A stretch of DNA of 64,000 bases from positions 12,603,344 to 12,667,343 of the forward strand of contig JABAKD010000019.1 of the NCBI GenBank assembly GCA_012845835.1, given 5' to 3'. A program made the position numbers and the translations under genes. Below, one piece after another: positions 54,666 through 64,000 of the stretch. The notes below the pieces were generated by a model. It had not been told where the DNA came from. It was given only the letters and a program-made list of their open reading frames with translations, and did not search any database. Numbering within the stretch: position 1 is the first letter of the stretch; each line of letters opens with the position of its first letter. The DNA comes from Undaria pinnatifida. Taxonomy: Eukaryota > Sar > Phaeophyceae > Laminariales > Alariaceae.

Positions 54666-54833
54666 CTCGATGTCGAACGCCCTCGTGGCACCGTGGGAAT
54701 GGAATGCGGGATGTATATCGAGCAAGTGGTCGCCTGCCTTCTTCAGGAGGTCACCGACCTTGATGTCGCCGGTGCACTTCGTGTTTATGTCCTCGCCGAC
54801 TTGGCGGCCCTCGGCGGCTGCTTCGCAGGGATT
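54666..54833 (-). CDS. Triplicated 56-codon exon, copy 1 (5'-most)
   Basis: 168 nt, phase 0 at both ends. The acceptor is TCGTTTGCAG and the donor is CATCGAG/GTACGT, both near-ideal. The peptide runs NPCEAAAEGRQVGEDI, then CTGDIKVGDLLKKAGDHLL and a His-containing end (DIHPAFHSHG). It has two Cys and no family that I recognise. Codon use is GC3-rich like the other exons here, and neither alternative frame stays open. Because the exon is symmetric, splicing in extra copies would lengthen the protein without a frameshift. Confidence 0.72.
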
Positions 54834-55439
54834 CTGCAAACGACAACAACGGATGGGAATACCTTGCGTTCAGTGAATGTTCAAAATAGTAAGGCCACGT
54901 AGCTGTCGTCGATTTCCAAAGTTGGAAAGGAAGTCGTACAATTTAACACTGCTGTTGTAATGAAAGCGGTCGTTTATGGGCAAAGCCCTGCCTGGTACCA
55001 CAACGTTGCTAACACCTATGAAACCACCACTGGGACAGGAACGAACGGGATTCACAGTCGCAACTGGTAAGCGTAAGCCCCGGTATACTGCTATATAAGG
55101 CCTACCGGCGGAATACCGACAACGAAGGGTAAGAGACAGTACCTGCTATATATATTGTTCGGTACTACTCTATTACTGCTGCTATCAACACTATTACGAC
55201 CGACGTGTACTGCGATTCCTGAAGAGGTTGCGCACCCTACTTGTACTCGTTAATACAAAGAGTTCATGTGGTTGTATGAAAAATGAGTAACAGTAGTAGT
55301 ACACCGCGTCACTACATGAACAACTCGCTAACCCCAATCACGGGACTGCTCTCCAGCATCACCCAGGTTAACTTCAGCTTCTGTTTACTGCTATATATCA
55401 ACCTCCAGTGTGTACTGCGACTGGTGCTGAGGTATCATG

Positions 55440-55870
55440 CTGCTGTGTTATTTATTACTGCATGGACCATTTTTACAACCCTGGCTGACCCCCGTGATGA
55501 GACTTGCCCGTTTTCATTGCGTCTTACATGTATAGATACCACGTAGTCGCAGTCGTACATCCAAAACGTGTGTTTATATCACAGCACAAAGCGTCACTGC
55601 ATGAACCACTTGTTCAACCCCCGCTTACCCCGATGACGAGACTGCCCCGTACTCGTAGTCGTACATACATGAAGTAAGTGTGTTTGGCTGTACGTAGGAA
55701 AAAGAAATCGCATCACACAGCTAGCGTCACTGCAAAGGTCTACTCGTAGACCTGAGTACTTGTACAATTCCCGCTTACACCGCGATGACGGGACTGCCCC
55801 GTACACGTATCATACTCGTACATGCAAAAGTGTGTTTGTACGCATGAAAAAGAAATCACAGCACAACAAC
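55440..55870. repeat. Diverged tandem repeats, ~115 bp, 3-4 copies
   Basis: Shared words are CGTCACTGCATGAAC, CCGCTTACCCCGATGACG, GACTGCCCCGTAC and GAAAAAGAAATCACAGCACA. The end of each 930-bp unit is a related, older copy (GCGTCACTACATGAACAACT). Confidence 0.6.
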
Positions 55871-55885
55871 AGAAATGTAACTCAC

Positions 55886-56342
55886 GTTTCGTCAAGCTCT
55901 CAGCTCCTTCGTTAGGGACGCCGATCGAAGGTGAATCACAGGTGTCCGCGTCACACCAGTCACACACACGAGGGTTGTCGCCGCTTCCCCAGTGCTTCTT
56001 GTTAAGGTTATGAAAAGCTTGGCACGTGGAAGGCTCGTCACTCCTGCAGGTGTCGCAGACAGCGTACTGGGAACTCCTGTTTCTCCTATTTCGTGCGATG
56101 AGGAAGCCGTCACAACCCTTGCTCGGGCACGGCCAATCAGGATTGCCAGAAGAAGCTGAGTCCCGTTCTTGCCCGACCAGCTTCCACACGCCTGATCCTG
56201 AACCTCCACCACCCCCACTGTTGGCGGAGCCTCCTCCCGCACTAGCCTTCGTCCGCTTCGCAAATTTCAACTTCAAATTGTTATTGCCGATCCGGCAAAT
56301 TTCAAATTCAAATTGTTTGCAGCCGTCAACGGCAATTCCCTC
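55886..56342 (-). CDS. Cys-rich exon, unidentified protein
   Basis: Open for 457 nt and ending at a strong donor, ACGAAAC/GTGAGT (phase 1). The left limit is an upstream stop, because no single acceptor is clearly best. The peptide has a short tandem (two forms of NNLKLKFA separated by 36 nt), a Gly/Ser linker, and then a Cys/His-rich block: CPSKGC, CDTC, CQAFH, CDWC and DTC. The spacing suggests a zinc-binding module and loosely resembles an IBR-type arrangement, but I cannot name a family. It lies upstream of the triplicated exon and may be the same gene; its phase does not match directly, so another exon would lie between. Confidence 0.55.
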
Positions 56343-56811
56343 TCAACAGCCAGCAATTGGCCAACTTCAAATAAAAGTACAAAAAAGAAGTTGCTGAAAA
56401 AGCAAAATAAAAATATCAGAGAGCAAGCAGTAAAGATCAGAGAATGAGAGCTAAAAAGTAAGTAAGAATGAGACTAGGGAAAGCAAGGAAGGCAAGGAAC
56501 TTCGGGACGGTTCTTTTCCCCAGCAACTAATTTTCTTTTCGGCAATTACGTGCTGAGAAGGGCTGAGAGGGGGGAGGATATGCCGAGCGAGACGTCCGAA
56601 GGGGGCGAGGTCTAGGTATATAGTTGTATGCATGCATACATACAGTAGTAGTACCAGCAAATAACACACTACAGCAGCAGCAGTATGATAGAACGGATAG
56701 GCGTGGTCCCAACTTACTGGTACTGTACTACTACTACTACTACTACTACTACTGCTTGCACGTAGGGTCGGCCGTGCCTTGCTAGTTGGCTGTTCAAGCA
56801 TTAAAGTGGGA

Positions 56812-56932
56812 CCCCGCACTATATCTCGGGGCGGGGCAGTCTATTCAAATAGGTCGTACAGCAAGCGATTTTTAACCGCATTAAACTGGGTACTCGCACT
56901 AACACTGTACCGCATTTAACGAGGGCCATTGT
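56812..56932. mobile_element. Short pogo-like element
   Basis: The left end AAGTGGGACCCCGCACTATA and right end (inverted) CAATGGCCCTCGTTAAATGC are each next to TA. Internally it has AGCAAGCGATTTTTAACCGC, the shared core in inverted form. Confidence 0.5.
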
Positions 56933-56959
56933 ACTACTACTGAGTGACAAGCAGGTGTG

Positions 56960-57740
56960 CGCAGAACATAGTAAACATGTGAACAAAAAAACAGAACATA
57001 TGCATACCTGTGTTGTTCATGGCTTTGCTTCACTGCTGCTGGTGTATGACACCAGGTACAAGGTACCAGGTACCAGGTAGATATATGCCGGTTGCTTCTC
57101 GGATGAAAGCGGTGCGTGACCCTCCCCTGCGAGGGCTTGCTTATGCCTGCGCTCTGTGGTCGGACCGTGGGTCCGGTGGCTCCTTTGCGGACGCACCCGG
57201 CCTGCCCTCTCGTCCTTTCTCCTCCCGTAGGTTGGAGTTTTTATACCAAAAACAGTACGAAACTGCGAAAAACACGCGCCGGGTGGTGACGTTTCAAAGC
57301 CCGGCCAAGAAGAAAAACTCTGTTGTTGTTGCTGCACAGCACCGCGCTGCGCCGCACCGCGGCACTTTTGCCCAGACAGACCCACACCGTTCTCTCTGCA
57401 GAGGAGTAAGTAGGCGATGTCGCGCCGAGAGACAGAGAGCATACGGCAGTCTGGAGCTGCGTCAAACAAACAACAGACCAGAGGTCGCGGTGGTGTATGT
57501 ATGCATGCAGCAAGCGGTAGAGCAGTATACAGTAGTAGTCTATGATAAATAGTAGAGCAGAGCGCACGAGGCCGCGGCCTCTCCATCAGCCGGAAACTTT
57601 TGATACGAGATACTATTTTTTGTACCGGGTTTTCACCTCTTTTACGATTATTATTGCGGTTGACATTTTTTTTTTTCTTGGTTTTTTGCTCACATCCAGC
57701 AAGAAGCAAGAAGAGGTCATCAATCATCATCCCACCTCTA
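56960..57740. other. Region with long overlapping frames on both strands
   Basis: A 180-codon plus frame (57010-57552) and a 237-codon minus frame (57730-57017) overlap. The region is GC-richer than its surroundings and has a good 3' splice site on the plus strand (TCTCTCTGCAG near 57402). It could be the 5' region of a gene, but neither product resembles anything I know. Confidence 0.3.
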
Positions 57741-58189
57741 ATTTTGCTTCATATCTTCGCACTTTTTCTCCCCCCCTCTCTCCGTCCCTAGACGCAAGTC
57801 AGATCGGCGGGGTAAGAGGCAGGCTCTTCTCCCCCCGCCCCACTACTAAGTACGGCACGCGCCTTAATTTTCACCGCGAGAGAGAGAGTAATTCAGCACG
57901 TTATTCCCTCCTCGCGTCGACTCGCCGCGTCGAATTGCGCTTTCATTGCTATGGTATATGCCCAAATCATGAAGCGCTACTATAGGCAGTAGTTGGTGAG
58001 TGGTGGTTTTGTCTCTGGAAATATCAATCTCCATACAAATACATGCAATTGACAAAACACCGAGATTGAACTCGGTCTTAGATATTAAGATACCGCGGCC
58101 TCGATGTATTGAATGGCAAATCATGTCGTTTTTCAGACAGAGATAGACTACACATACGAGTACACATTTCCCAGTCAGTGCTTTGTACC

Positions 58190-58780
58190 TAAGCGGTACG
58201 AGATGGAAATCTATGACCGCCCGAGTGTGCGCTTACGGTTGAAGGTACGGTTGCTGAAAGCTGCGGTGGTCGAGACGCTGCTTTACGGTTGCATGACGTC
58301 GAGCCCGAACAAGCCTGACTATGACAGGCTACGATGGGTTCACCATTCCATGCTCCTCCGATGCCTCGGAATGCGGAAACGGAAGCGCGACGACCACACC
58401 CTATCGTACGCCGACGCGCTTGCCAAGACAGCTTCCGAGAGCATAGAGGCGATAGTGCGCAAACGGAGGATATTGTTTGCGGGATTCGTAGCACGTATGG
58501 GGGAGGAGCGTCTGCCACAGGGGGTGATGTTTGGGGAGCTTGTTGGGGGTAAGGGATACTCAGGAGGGCAAGAGAAGGACTGGATGGCTCATCTGAAGGA
58601 GGATTTGTCGGTCTTTGGAATGAAAATCGAAGGGTGGCGGAAGGCTGCTCAGAAGGCCGGCAGATGGTTTCGACGAGTAGAGGAGGGAGCTGAGTTGTTC
58701 ATGCGGAATTGGCATGAAAGGGAGAGACGCAAAGCTGCAGAGCGACGCGCAAAGGCTGCGGCAGCGCCATCCACCGTCGG
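58190..58780 (+). mobile_element. LINE fragment, C-terminal part of the RT ORF
   Basis: One open frame reads YEMEIYDRPSVRLRLKVRLL, AAVVETLLYG, SPNKPDYDRLRWVHHSMLL, SYADALAKT, RILFAGFVARMGEERLP and GWRKAAQKAGRWFRR, ending in an Arg/Lys/Ala-rich stretch. It corresponds to the part after the RT palm of the copy at 34.1-35.5 kb and resembles the post-RT region of algal LINE ORF2 proteins. It is 5'-truncated and runs into a G/A-rich tract at 58795. The frame is uninterrupted, so this copy is younger than the other. Confidence 0.82.
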
Positions 58781-58794
58781 CATCTCTAAGCGGC

Positions 58795-59157
58795 CGGGGG
58801 GAGGGGGGAGGGGGGGAGGGGGGAGGGGGGAGGGGGGAGGGGGGAGGGGGGGAAGGGGGAGGGGGGGAGGGGGGAGGGGGAGGGGGGAGGGGGGAGGGGG
58901 GGAGGGGGGAGGGAGGGAGGGGGGAGGGGGGGAGGGGGGGAGGGGAGAGGCGGGGAGGAGGGGAGGGGGGAAGCGGGAGGCGGGGAGGGGGCGAGGGAGG
59001 AGGGGGCGAGGGGGGAGGGGGGGAAGGGGGAGGGGGCGAGGGGGGAGGGGGGGAGGGGGGAGGGAGGGAGGGGGGAGGGGGGAAGGGGGGGGGGGGGAGG
59101 GGGGGAGGAGGGAGGGGAGGAGGGGGGAGGGGGGGAAGGGGGGGGGGGGAGGGGGGG
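58795..59157. repeat. G/A-rich tract (GGGGGA)n, ~360 bp
   Basis: GGGGGGAGGGGGGAGGG with few other bases, directly following the LINE C-terminal coding region. Long Gly/Arg or Pro/Leu frames across it are not genes. Confidence 0.9.
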
Positions 59158-59384
59158 TGTCATGCCTAAGAGGCTTAAGTCTGGGTCTGGCCATCATCGT
59201 CTTGAAATTTGCGGGCCTTCCAATGGCCGTCACAAGATAGCGTAAGACCGCCCTGACTTCTTCGCCACGTTGCGTTCTCTCCCCAGTGCCATTGATGATT
59301 CACTTGATACCCTCTATGAGCCCCATGCCGTCATTAATCTTTAGTCAGTTCCTAGGGTCTGCTAGTATGACATTTTTTTCTCTT

Positions 59385-59893
59385 TTCCTTTCCTTAAATT
59401 GCTTCCTCTTGTCTTGTAATTTCATGCTTTTCTTGTCTTTTCTTTTCTTTCCTTCACATTTCGTTTTTTCGTTTTCTTGACTTTTCTTTCCTTTTCTTTA
59501 TCTTCTTTTCCTTTCTTTGTTTCTTTTTTCCAATTGACTTGCGTCTGTCGTGCGTATGCGTAGTGATAGGTACTTTGTGCAATATATACGTGGAAGTCTT
59601 TCTTGGGTGGCAAGCGGTATTGTCGGTTTTTCGGTTTTTCCAGGCGCGAGTAGTGAGACGTATGCACCAGTCAGTATGGACCTGGCACGTCGTAGGCTGA
59701 CTCCCGATTTCACTTTTATATATTTCTGGTGGAGGCATGAATTGCGTCAGCTGTGATATATGCGTGCACCACCTTTGGTTTGTTTGTGTTTTTTCCTGGG
59801 GTATTCCTCAGCTCCAGAGTGACTGGAGCCTGTCCTGTGACCGCACGGACTTGATTATGCGAGTTAGTGTGAGAACAACAACAACAGCAACAA
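59385..59893 (+). mobile_element. Retroelement-like family with (AAC)n 3' tail, long copy
   Basis: A pyrimidine-rich 5' part (TTTTCTTTCC...), then CCAATTGACTTGCGTCTG, GGTGGAGGCATGAATTGCGT, CAGCTCCAGAGTGACTGGAG, TTGATTATGCGAGTTAGTGT and GAGAACAACAACAACAGC. Every copy ends in the same GTGAGAACAACAA tail, as LINEs and SINEs with microsatellite tails do. No ORF. Confidence 0.55.
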
Positions 59894-60499
59894 CCAGTAG
59901 TGCATGGTGATTTTTATGTCCTGCGTGCCGGGTCTGCCGCGGAACTTTTTCCCAACAACCCCCAAACCCCCCTTAATTTCAACTCTTTTACCATTGTTAT
60001 GCTATCTATGTTGAGGGTTATCCATCTCTCTGTCTATCGCGACGACCTAGATCATCGCAGGGGCTTTTACTACACGTTTTTCTATATTTATCTGTGCTGC
60101 TGCGGTCACGAAAACTGCCAGCCGCCGTAGTTGCAGTAGTAGTATAGTTACTCTATAGTAGACTAAGTAAGTAGCTGACTGACCAGCTTCTTCTCTATCT
60201 GTCCATCTACTATTATTGTATCATAACATGTAGCTATCTATCGCGACCAAACTCCGCGTGGCTATAAAACGGGGGGTCCGATCTTGTGTGCGTGGTTTTT
60301 GCTGTCCTCCTCCTGGTTAATATTGTGTGACGAGGTCCACATCGCGCAGCACCAGCAGCAGCAGCAGCAGCACCAGCAGCGGTGCGGGGCTAGAGTGCAC
60401 ACATCGGTAGGAACGAGGAAGAAAGAGTCCATGACCATGTACATTACGGGCGGCGATTGTTTTACCTTTTTTAACGTTTTCATGTTATTGTTGTTATTA

Positions 60500-60725
60500 T
60501 AAAAAACTAAAATACACCCCAGCTTATGAGATCGCAGATAGATTTCGTCGAAACTCGCCTTTGCAAGCTGTGTGTGATAGTCCGATCGCGCGCCCTTACT
60601 ACTGTGTGTGTCCTCATTAACGATATAGTAGGTCGGCGACTCCCCTTAGAACTAGCTTGTGCAAGGGTCAACGCAGTGATGCTAATCAATCCGTGCGCGG
60701 AAACTATTAAACCCGTTTCTGAGCG
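60500..60725 (+). mobile_element. SINE-like hairpin element, second long copy
   Basis: Matches 44881-45100 throughout (CAGCTTATGAGATCG, TTTGCAAGCTGTGTGTGATA, AGGTCGGCGACTCCCCTTAG, GCGCGGAAACTATTAAACCC). Confidence 0.6.
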
Positions 60726-60819
60726 GAGCAAAATCTGACGGCTGTGGAAGGAGTGCCTCAGTTTATCATGTGTGTATCATCCTGTAAGTCGTATAACCGG
60801 CTAGGGGAGGGCGGGAATT

Positions 60820-61017
60820 TCAAGGGCGGGGGGGGGGGGGGGGGGTTGAAAAGGAGGGGAGGGGGGGGACGGGAGGGGAGAGAGGGGGAGGGAGGGGGAG
60901 GGGGGGAGGGGGAGGGGGAGAGGGGGGAGGGGGGGAAGGGGGAGGGAGGGAGGGGGGGAAGGGGGAGGGAGGGAGGGGGGGAGCGGGGGGGGGTGAGTGG
61001 GGGGAGCGGGGGGGAGA
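60820..61017. repeat. G/A-rich tract
   Basis: GGGGGAGGGGGAGAGGGGGG over ~200 bp after a poly-G run. Confidence 0.88.
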
Positions 61018-61439
61018 GATTTCCAACAGTTGTAGGTCGCATAAATGTATAGGAGCTCACTGTACGTGTGGTGCTAGATCTAGGCGTATTATACCGGTTG
61101 GTACATACGACTACGACTGACTGCAAATTTTAAGGCACCGCAGGTCACACAACCTTCTTGATATTTTCAGCTGATACGCGGCGAGGCCGAGTTCGACACA
61201 TACACAATGATAGCCCCCAACCATCGCCTAGACCTAGCACCACGCGTGTAGTAAGCTCCTATTCATTTGTGTGCTCGCGAGCCCTAAAAATGTTGGAACC
61301 CCCCCCCCCCCCCCCCTTTTTTACCCGCCCCCGCCCCTCCCTCCCCCCAATGAAACCCCGCCCTCCCCTCATCCGTCATACGACTGCAGGATATACATTC
61401 TGCTGTAATAACCTGGTGCGTTCCACACCCGTCAGATTT

Positions 61440-61562
61440 TGTCCCCTTCAAAAACGGGTTTTATAGTTTCCGTGCACAGATGGATTAACGTCACCCTGTT
61501 GACCCTGGAGCGAGCTAGGAGCATAGGTCGATGGAGGGTTGCCGACCTATATCCTTTTCCAG
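61440..61562 (-). mobile_element. SINE-like hairpin element, 3' part only
   Basis: The inverse reads GGATATAGGTCGGCAACCCT, GGGTCAACAGGGTGACG, CACGGAAACTATAAAACCCG. The 5' hairpin is missing. Confidence 0.5.
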
Positions 61563-61960
61563 CCCGGGCTCGACGCTAGTCCCATCGGCATGACTGTCCA
61601 CTCCCAACGTCCCCTGATTGCATGCAGACTGCTGTCAACGGGATATAATCTTGGTGGATAGAGCACTGAAAGAACCCGCCATTTTTAATAAGGACACACA
61701 TCCAGTAAGTATTGCGCTCGATCGGAGTACCAAACACAGCTTACACGATGAGTTTCCACGAAAACATCTCGAATGTCACAGCACAGCTGTAGTTAGCTAT
61801 CATTGTATCATATTTTTTCATGATGATAATAATTCGAGTTCGTACGAGCATCGGTCATGTTTGCAAACGACACAGAGGTGGGCGGTGCGGTGGGGATAAT
61901 TCAATTCACTCATTGATCTGGACGAGGATTAACTGTGCATGACCATGTGGGCCCGTGTTT
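61560..61960. other. Unassigned sequence
   Basis: No repeat copy or gene recognised. Confidence 0.5.
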
Positions 61961-61965
61961 TTTTT

Positions 61966-62195
61966 TTTTTTTTGGACGCGTGTTACAATAGAGGTGCACC
62001 AACCATTGTCTTGTTCTTCAAGGTTCCTCAATTTCGGAGCTCAAGACCTGCCCCAAAAACTGATTTGGAGAAGAACAAAACTGCTGCCAGATGAAAAATC
62101 CCGTGTCTTAGGTACAAAACGATAATCACATGCACAAAAAAAAATGGCCTATTTCTGAACGCCGGGGCTCCTTAAAAAATGGCCTATTTTCGAGC
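61966..62195 (-). mobile_element. MITE, GTGCTACG family
   Basis: Inverted copy beginning GACGCGTGTTACAATAGAGG, with GAGCTCAAGACCTGCCCC, GATGAAAAATCCCGTG and CGGGGCTCCTTAA. Confidence 0.6.
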
Positions 62196-62199
62196 GGTA

Positions 62200-62560
62200 C
62201 TCATCAATGGTCACGCGTCAACAAACACTCATTGATCATCAATCATCAATGATCACTGATCCAAATCAGCGCTCATCAATCATACACTAACCATCAAGCA
62301 TCGACGATCAACCATCACCCATCAATCATCTAGCTTCCCTCATCAGTCATACACTAACAGAGATGCCCAACGACGGCAGCTAACCTCATCCCTTAGCGTT
62401 CACCAAGCACCCCTCATCAACGAAACGCCAGTCAACCATCACTCATTAATTTGGACTCAAAAATCAGCACTCATTTATCATCACTCATAACCCCTCACCA
62501 ACCAGCTATCATCAACCACCCCTCACCAACAAACACCCACCAACTCCCCCCCCCCCCCCC
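62200..62560. other. CATCA-rich degenerate repeat
   Basis: Frequent ATCAATCATC, ACTCATCAATCA and ACCATCA words, an old degenerate short tandem repeat. Confidence 0.55.
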
Positions 62561-62579
62561 CTCCCCAACCAATCAAACT

Positions 62580-62692
62580 GCCTGGTCGGTGAAACCCCGA
62601 CGCGCTCCGTCCGGGCATCGTAAGGAACGGAGGGTCTATGGTCCTATGGACCACGGTAATGCATTATACGATGATGCCGCCCCCCCCCCACC
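62580..62692 (+). mobile_element. Poly-C-ended repeat family, plus-strand copy
   Basis: CCTGGTCGGTGAAACCCCGA, GCGCTCCGTCCGGGCATCGT, GGGTCTATGGTCCTATGGAC, then GATGCCGCCCCCCCCCC. Confidence 0.5.
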
Positions 62693-62769
62693 CTCACACA
62701 AACAACCCATGTCTGCTCGTCAACCACCCCCCCTGACGAGCGCCATCCCTCGCCAGCCCTAACACGTAC

Positions 62770-63260
62770 CACGGGTACACCACTTCATCAAACGCATTAC
62801 CCCCGCCTCCCTCCGCCCCAACGGCCGCATCCCGTCTGGAAAAGGAAACCCCCGTAGTCACCCCCCCGCTGCTCCCCGGAGCTTCCCCCGCCCGTACCGT
62901 CTTGGTTGAGATAACGCCTGCTGCCGATTTAGGGGAGCGGGGAGTCTTGCCTGGGGAGTATAGTGACCTGTCTAAGCGTTGGCGCAGTCGGGATCGCCTG
63001 AGAGCATTATTGGGTGACGCTCCTCCCCGTGACATGGTGTTGTTGGTGTTGGTGTTGCTGCCAGTCGTGGAGCCGTTCGTGGGGTGTCCGGTTTTGACGA
63101 TACCATTAGCGTTGGTGTTGATGTTGGCGATGCCGTTGCTACCGCCGGTCACTGTCGCGGTTGCTGCTCGCGATGTCGACTTGACGGAAGAAGCCGCCGG
63201 TTTGTCGCGCACGCCGAAAACACCGACGGTGCTCGAGACTGTAGATAGCCCTATCGCTTG
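62770..63260 (-). CDS. Exon 2 of the same unidentified gene, Ser/Asn/Thr-rich
   Basis: 491 nt, phase 0 to phase 2. The acceptor is GTTTATTTTCCAG and the donor is CCCGTG/GTACGT. It starts QAIGLSTVSSTVGVFGVRDK, continues with a Thr/Asn/Gly-rich low-complexity stretch and an Arg/Ser-rich segment (RRSRLRQRLDRS), and ends near FDEVVYPW. It is probably disordered, with possible phosphorylation sites. The phase matches the upstream exon. A poly-C tract (63370-63392) lies ~110 nt upstream on the sense strand. The following exon (starting in phase 2) was not found. Confidence 0.68.
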
Positions 63261-63771
63261 CTGGAAAATAAACGATGGAAGGGAAGGAGAGAGGGGGGAA
63301 ATAAGAGGAAAGGGGGTGGATAACGCGAACAACAATGGGGGGGGTAGAAGGTCGGATCGAAATTGCAGTGGGGGGGGGGGGGGGGGGGGGGGGCGACTTT
63401 CGGTTGCCCATTTGAGTCAGCAGCGACCACTCCGACAACAAAATGGCCGCGTTCCGGAGATAAATAACCCCCCCCCCCTTCTCCCCATTCGGCATTGGTG
63501 TTCAGGAAGGGGAAGGGAAGGGAAGCGACACACTCCGTCGTACTGTCCGCTGGGGCGACACGATGCGCCTCAGAACATCAACATCGACACTGGCCTGCCC
63601 TACAACAACCAAGCAGCATAAACACAAAGAGCAAACGCGGGTTGATCTCCCCCCCCGCCCCACTCATCCCCATATTTCAACCATGCCATAGGGACACACC
63701 GAACCTGCCCCCCCCCCCCCCCAAGCCCCCCACCCCCCTTCCCGACATTTTGCAGGAACTCCATCGCTCAC

Positions 63772-63926
63772 CAGTAGCGCCAATCGGCACTGGTTGGCTT
63801 CGATGACACCCTCCACGTCCCGCTTAGCGACAAACGCCGCGCAGGATTGGGAAATCCTACTGGTGAGGCTATCCACCCGAGATCCGAGGGTTTGCTCAAC
63901 CGGGAGTGGGCCGAGACAAGCCAGCC
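63772..63926 (-). CDS. Exon 1 of an unidentified gene at the right end of the window
   Basis: 155 nt, phase 1 to phase 0. The acceptor is TGAAATCTAG and the donor is GCTACTG/GTGAGC. It encodes LGPLPVEQTLGSRVDSLTSR, then SQSCAAFVAKRDVEGVIEAN and QCRLALL, a mixed helical-looking peptide with no domain I recognise. The preceding exon would lie near or beyond the window end. Confidence 0.65.
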
Positions 63927-64000
63927 CTAGATTTCATCAACGTGTACGGAACCGTTCGGATTGAGCGGGGAGGGGGGAGGTGGGGGGGTCAGGGACTGTA

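Larger units (their letters stand above)
52630..55415. repeat. Tandem triplication of a 930-bp segment
   Basis: Units start at about 52630, 53560 and 54490. They are almost identical over the full length, with only a few substitutions (for example GGTATATTGC versus GGTATACTGC in unit three). Each has one 168-nt minus-strand exon. The left edge of unit one differs at the first bases (CTTACGCTG versus CTTTCGCTG). Confidence 0.9.

Noticed and set aside
52656-54902. Three identical 128-codon plus-strand frames at 930-bp spacing
   Set aside because: They run across the splice sites of the minus-strand exon, which has near-ideal acceptor and donor and better protein-like composition. The plus frames are repeated only because the DNA is triplicated.
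58649-59240. Gly/Arg- and Pro/Leu-rich frames over the G/A tract
   Set aside because: Low-complexity DNA after the LINE coding end; not a gene.

Overview
The window looks like nuclear DNA of a eukaryote, and a brown alga (Ectocarpus-like stramenopile) fits best. The reasons are intron-rich genes with GTRAGN donors and short exons buried in kilobase introns, a very high density of mixed low-complexity tracts (poly-G/C, CAACCG, GGGTCGGGTC), and LINE reverse-transcriptase fragments of a type I associate with brown algal genomes. The species assignment is inference; no rRNA or other marker gene is present. There is no operon, CRISPR array or bacterial gene.

Three multi-exon host genes can be read, all on the minus strand. 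(1) About 31.8 kb down to 6.9 kb: at least 15 exons joined by compatible intron phases encode a seven-transmembrane protein with a C-terminal RGS (regulator of G-protein signalling) domain, an architecture like that of plant AtRGS1. About 2 kb of coding sequence is spread over 25 kb, and its introns hold most of the repeats described here. (2) About 56.3 kb to 52.05 kb: a Cys-rich exon, a 930-bp segment present three times in tandem (each copy with the same 168-nt phase 0-0 exon), and a Cys-rich terminal exon. No family was recognised, and membership of one gene is inferred. (3) 63.93-62.77 kb: two exons of an unrecognised Ser/Asn/Thr-rich protein whose ends lie outside the readable part.

The rest is repeats. 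Mobile families visible as several copies are: TTAA-flanked piggyBac-like MITEs (~90 bp); TA-flanked pogo/mariner-like elements with iterated TATAGTGCGG motifs; a ~280-bp MITE ending in GTGCTACGATAGAGG; a hairpin-bearing SINE-like family (AGCTGTGAG...GCAAGCTG); a SINE-like family with a GCCGGAGGAT 3' end; a family with an (AAC)n tail; a family that ends in poly-C; and fold-back elements with a tRNA-like core. LINE fragments lie at 34.1-35.5 kb and 58.2-58.8 kb, and a small fossil of a tyrosine-recombinase (DIRS-like) retroelement lies at 33.2-33.4 kb. There are more than 20 tandem arrays.

The most interesting pattern is how tandem repeats relate to splice sites in the 7TM-RGS gene. One array reiterates the 3' splice site of a TM exon about a dozen times, another reiterates the 5' splice site of a different TM exon about five times, and many exons are preceded on the sense strand by greatly expanded C-rich pyrimidine tracts.
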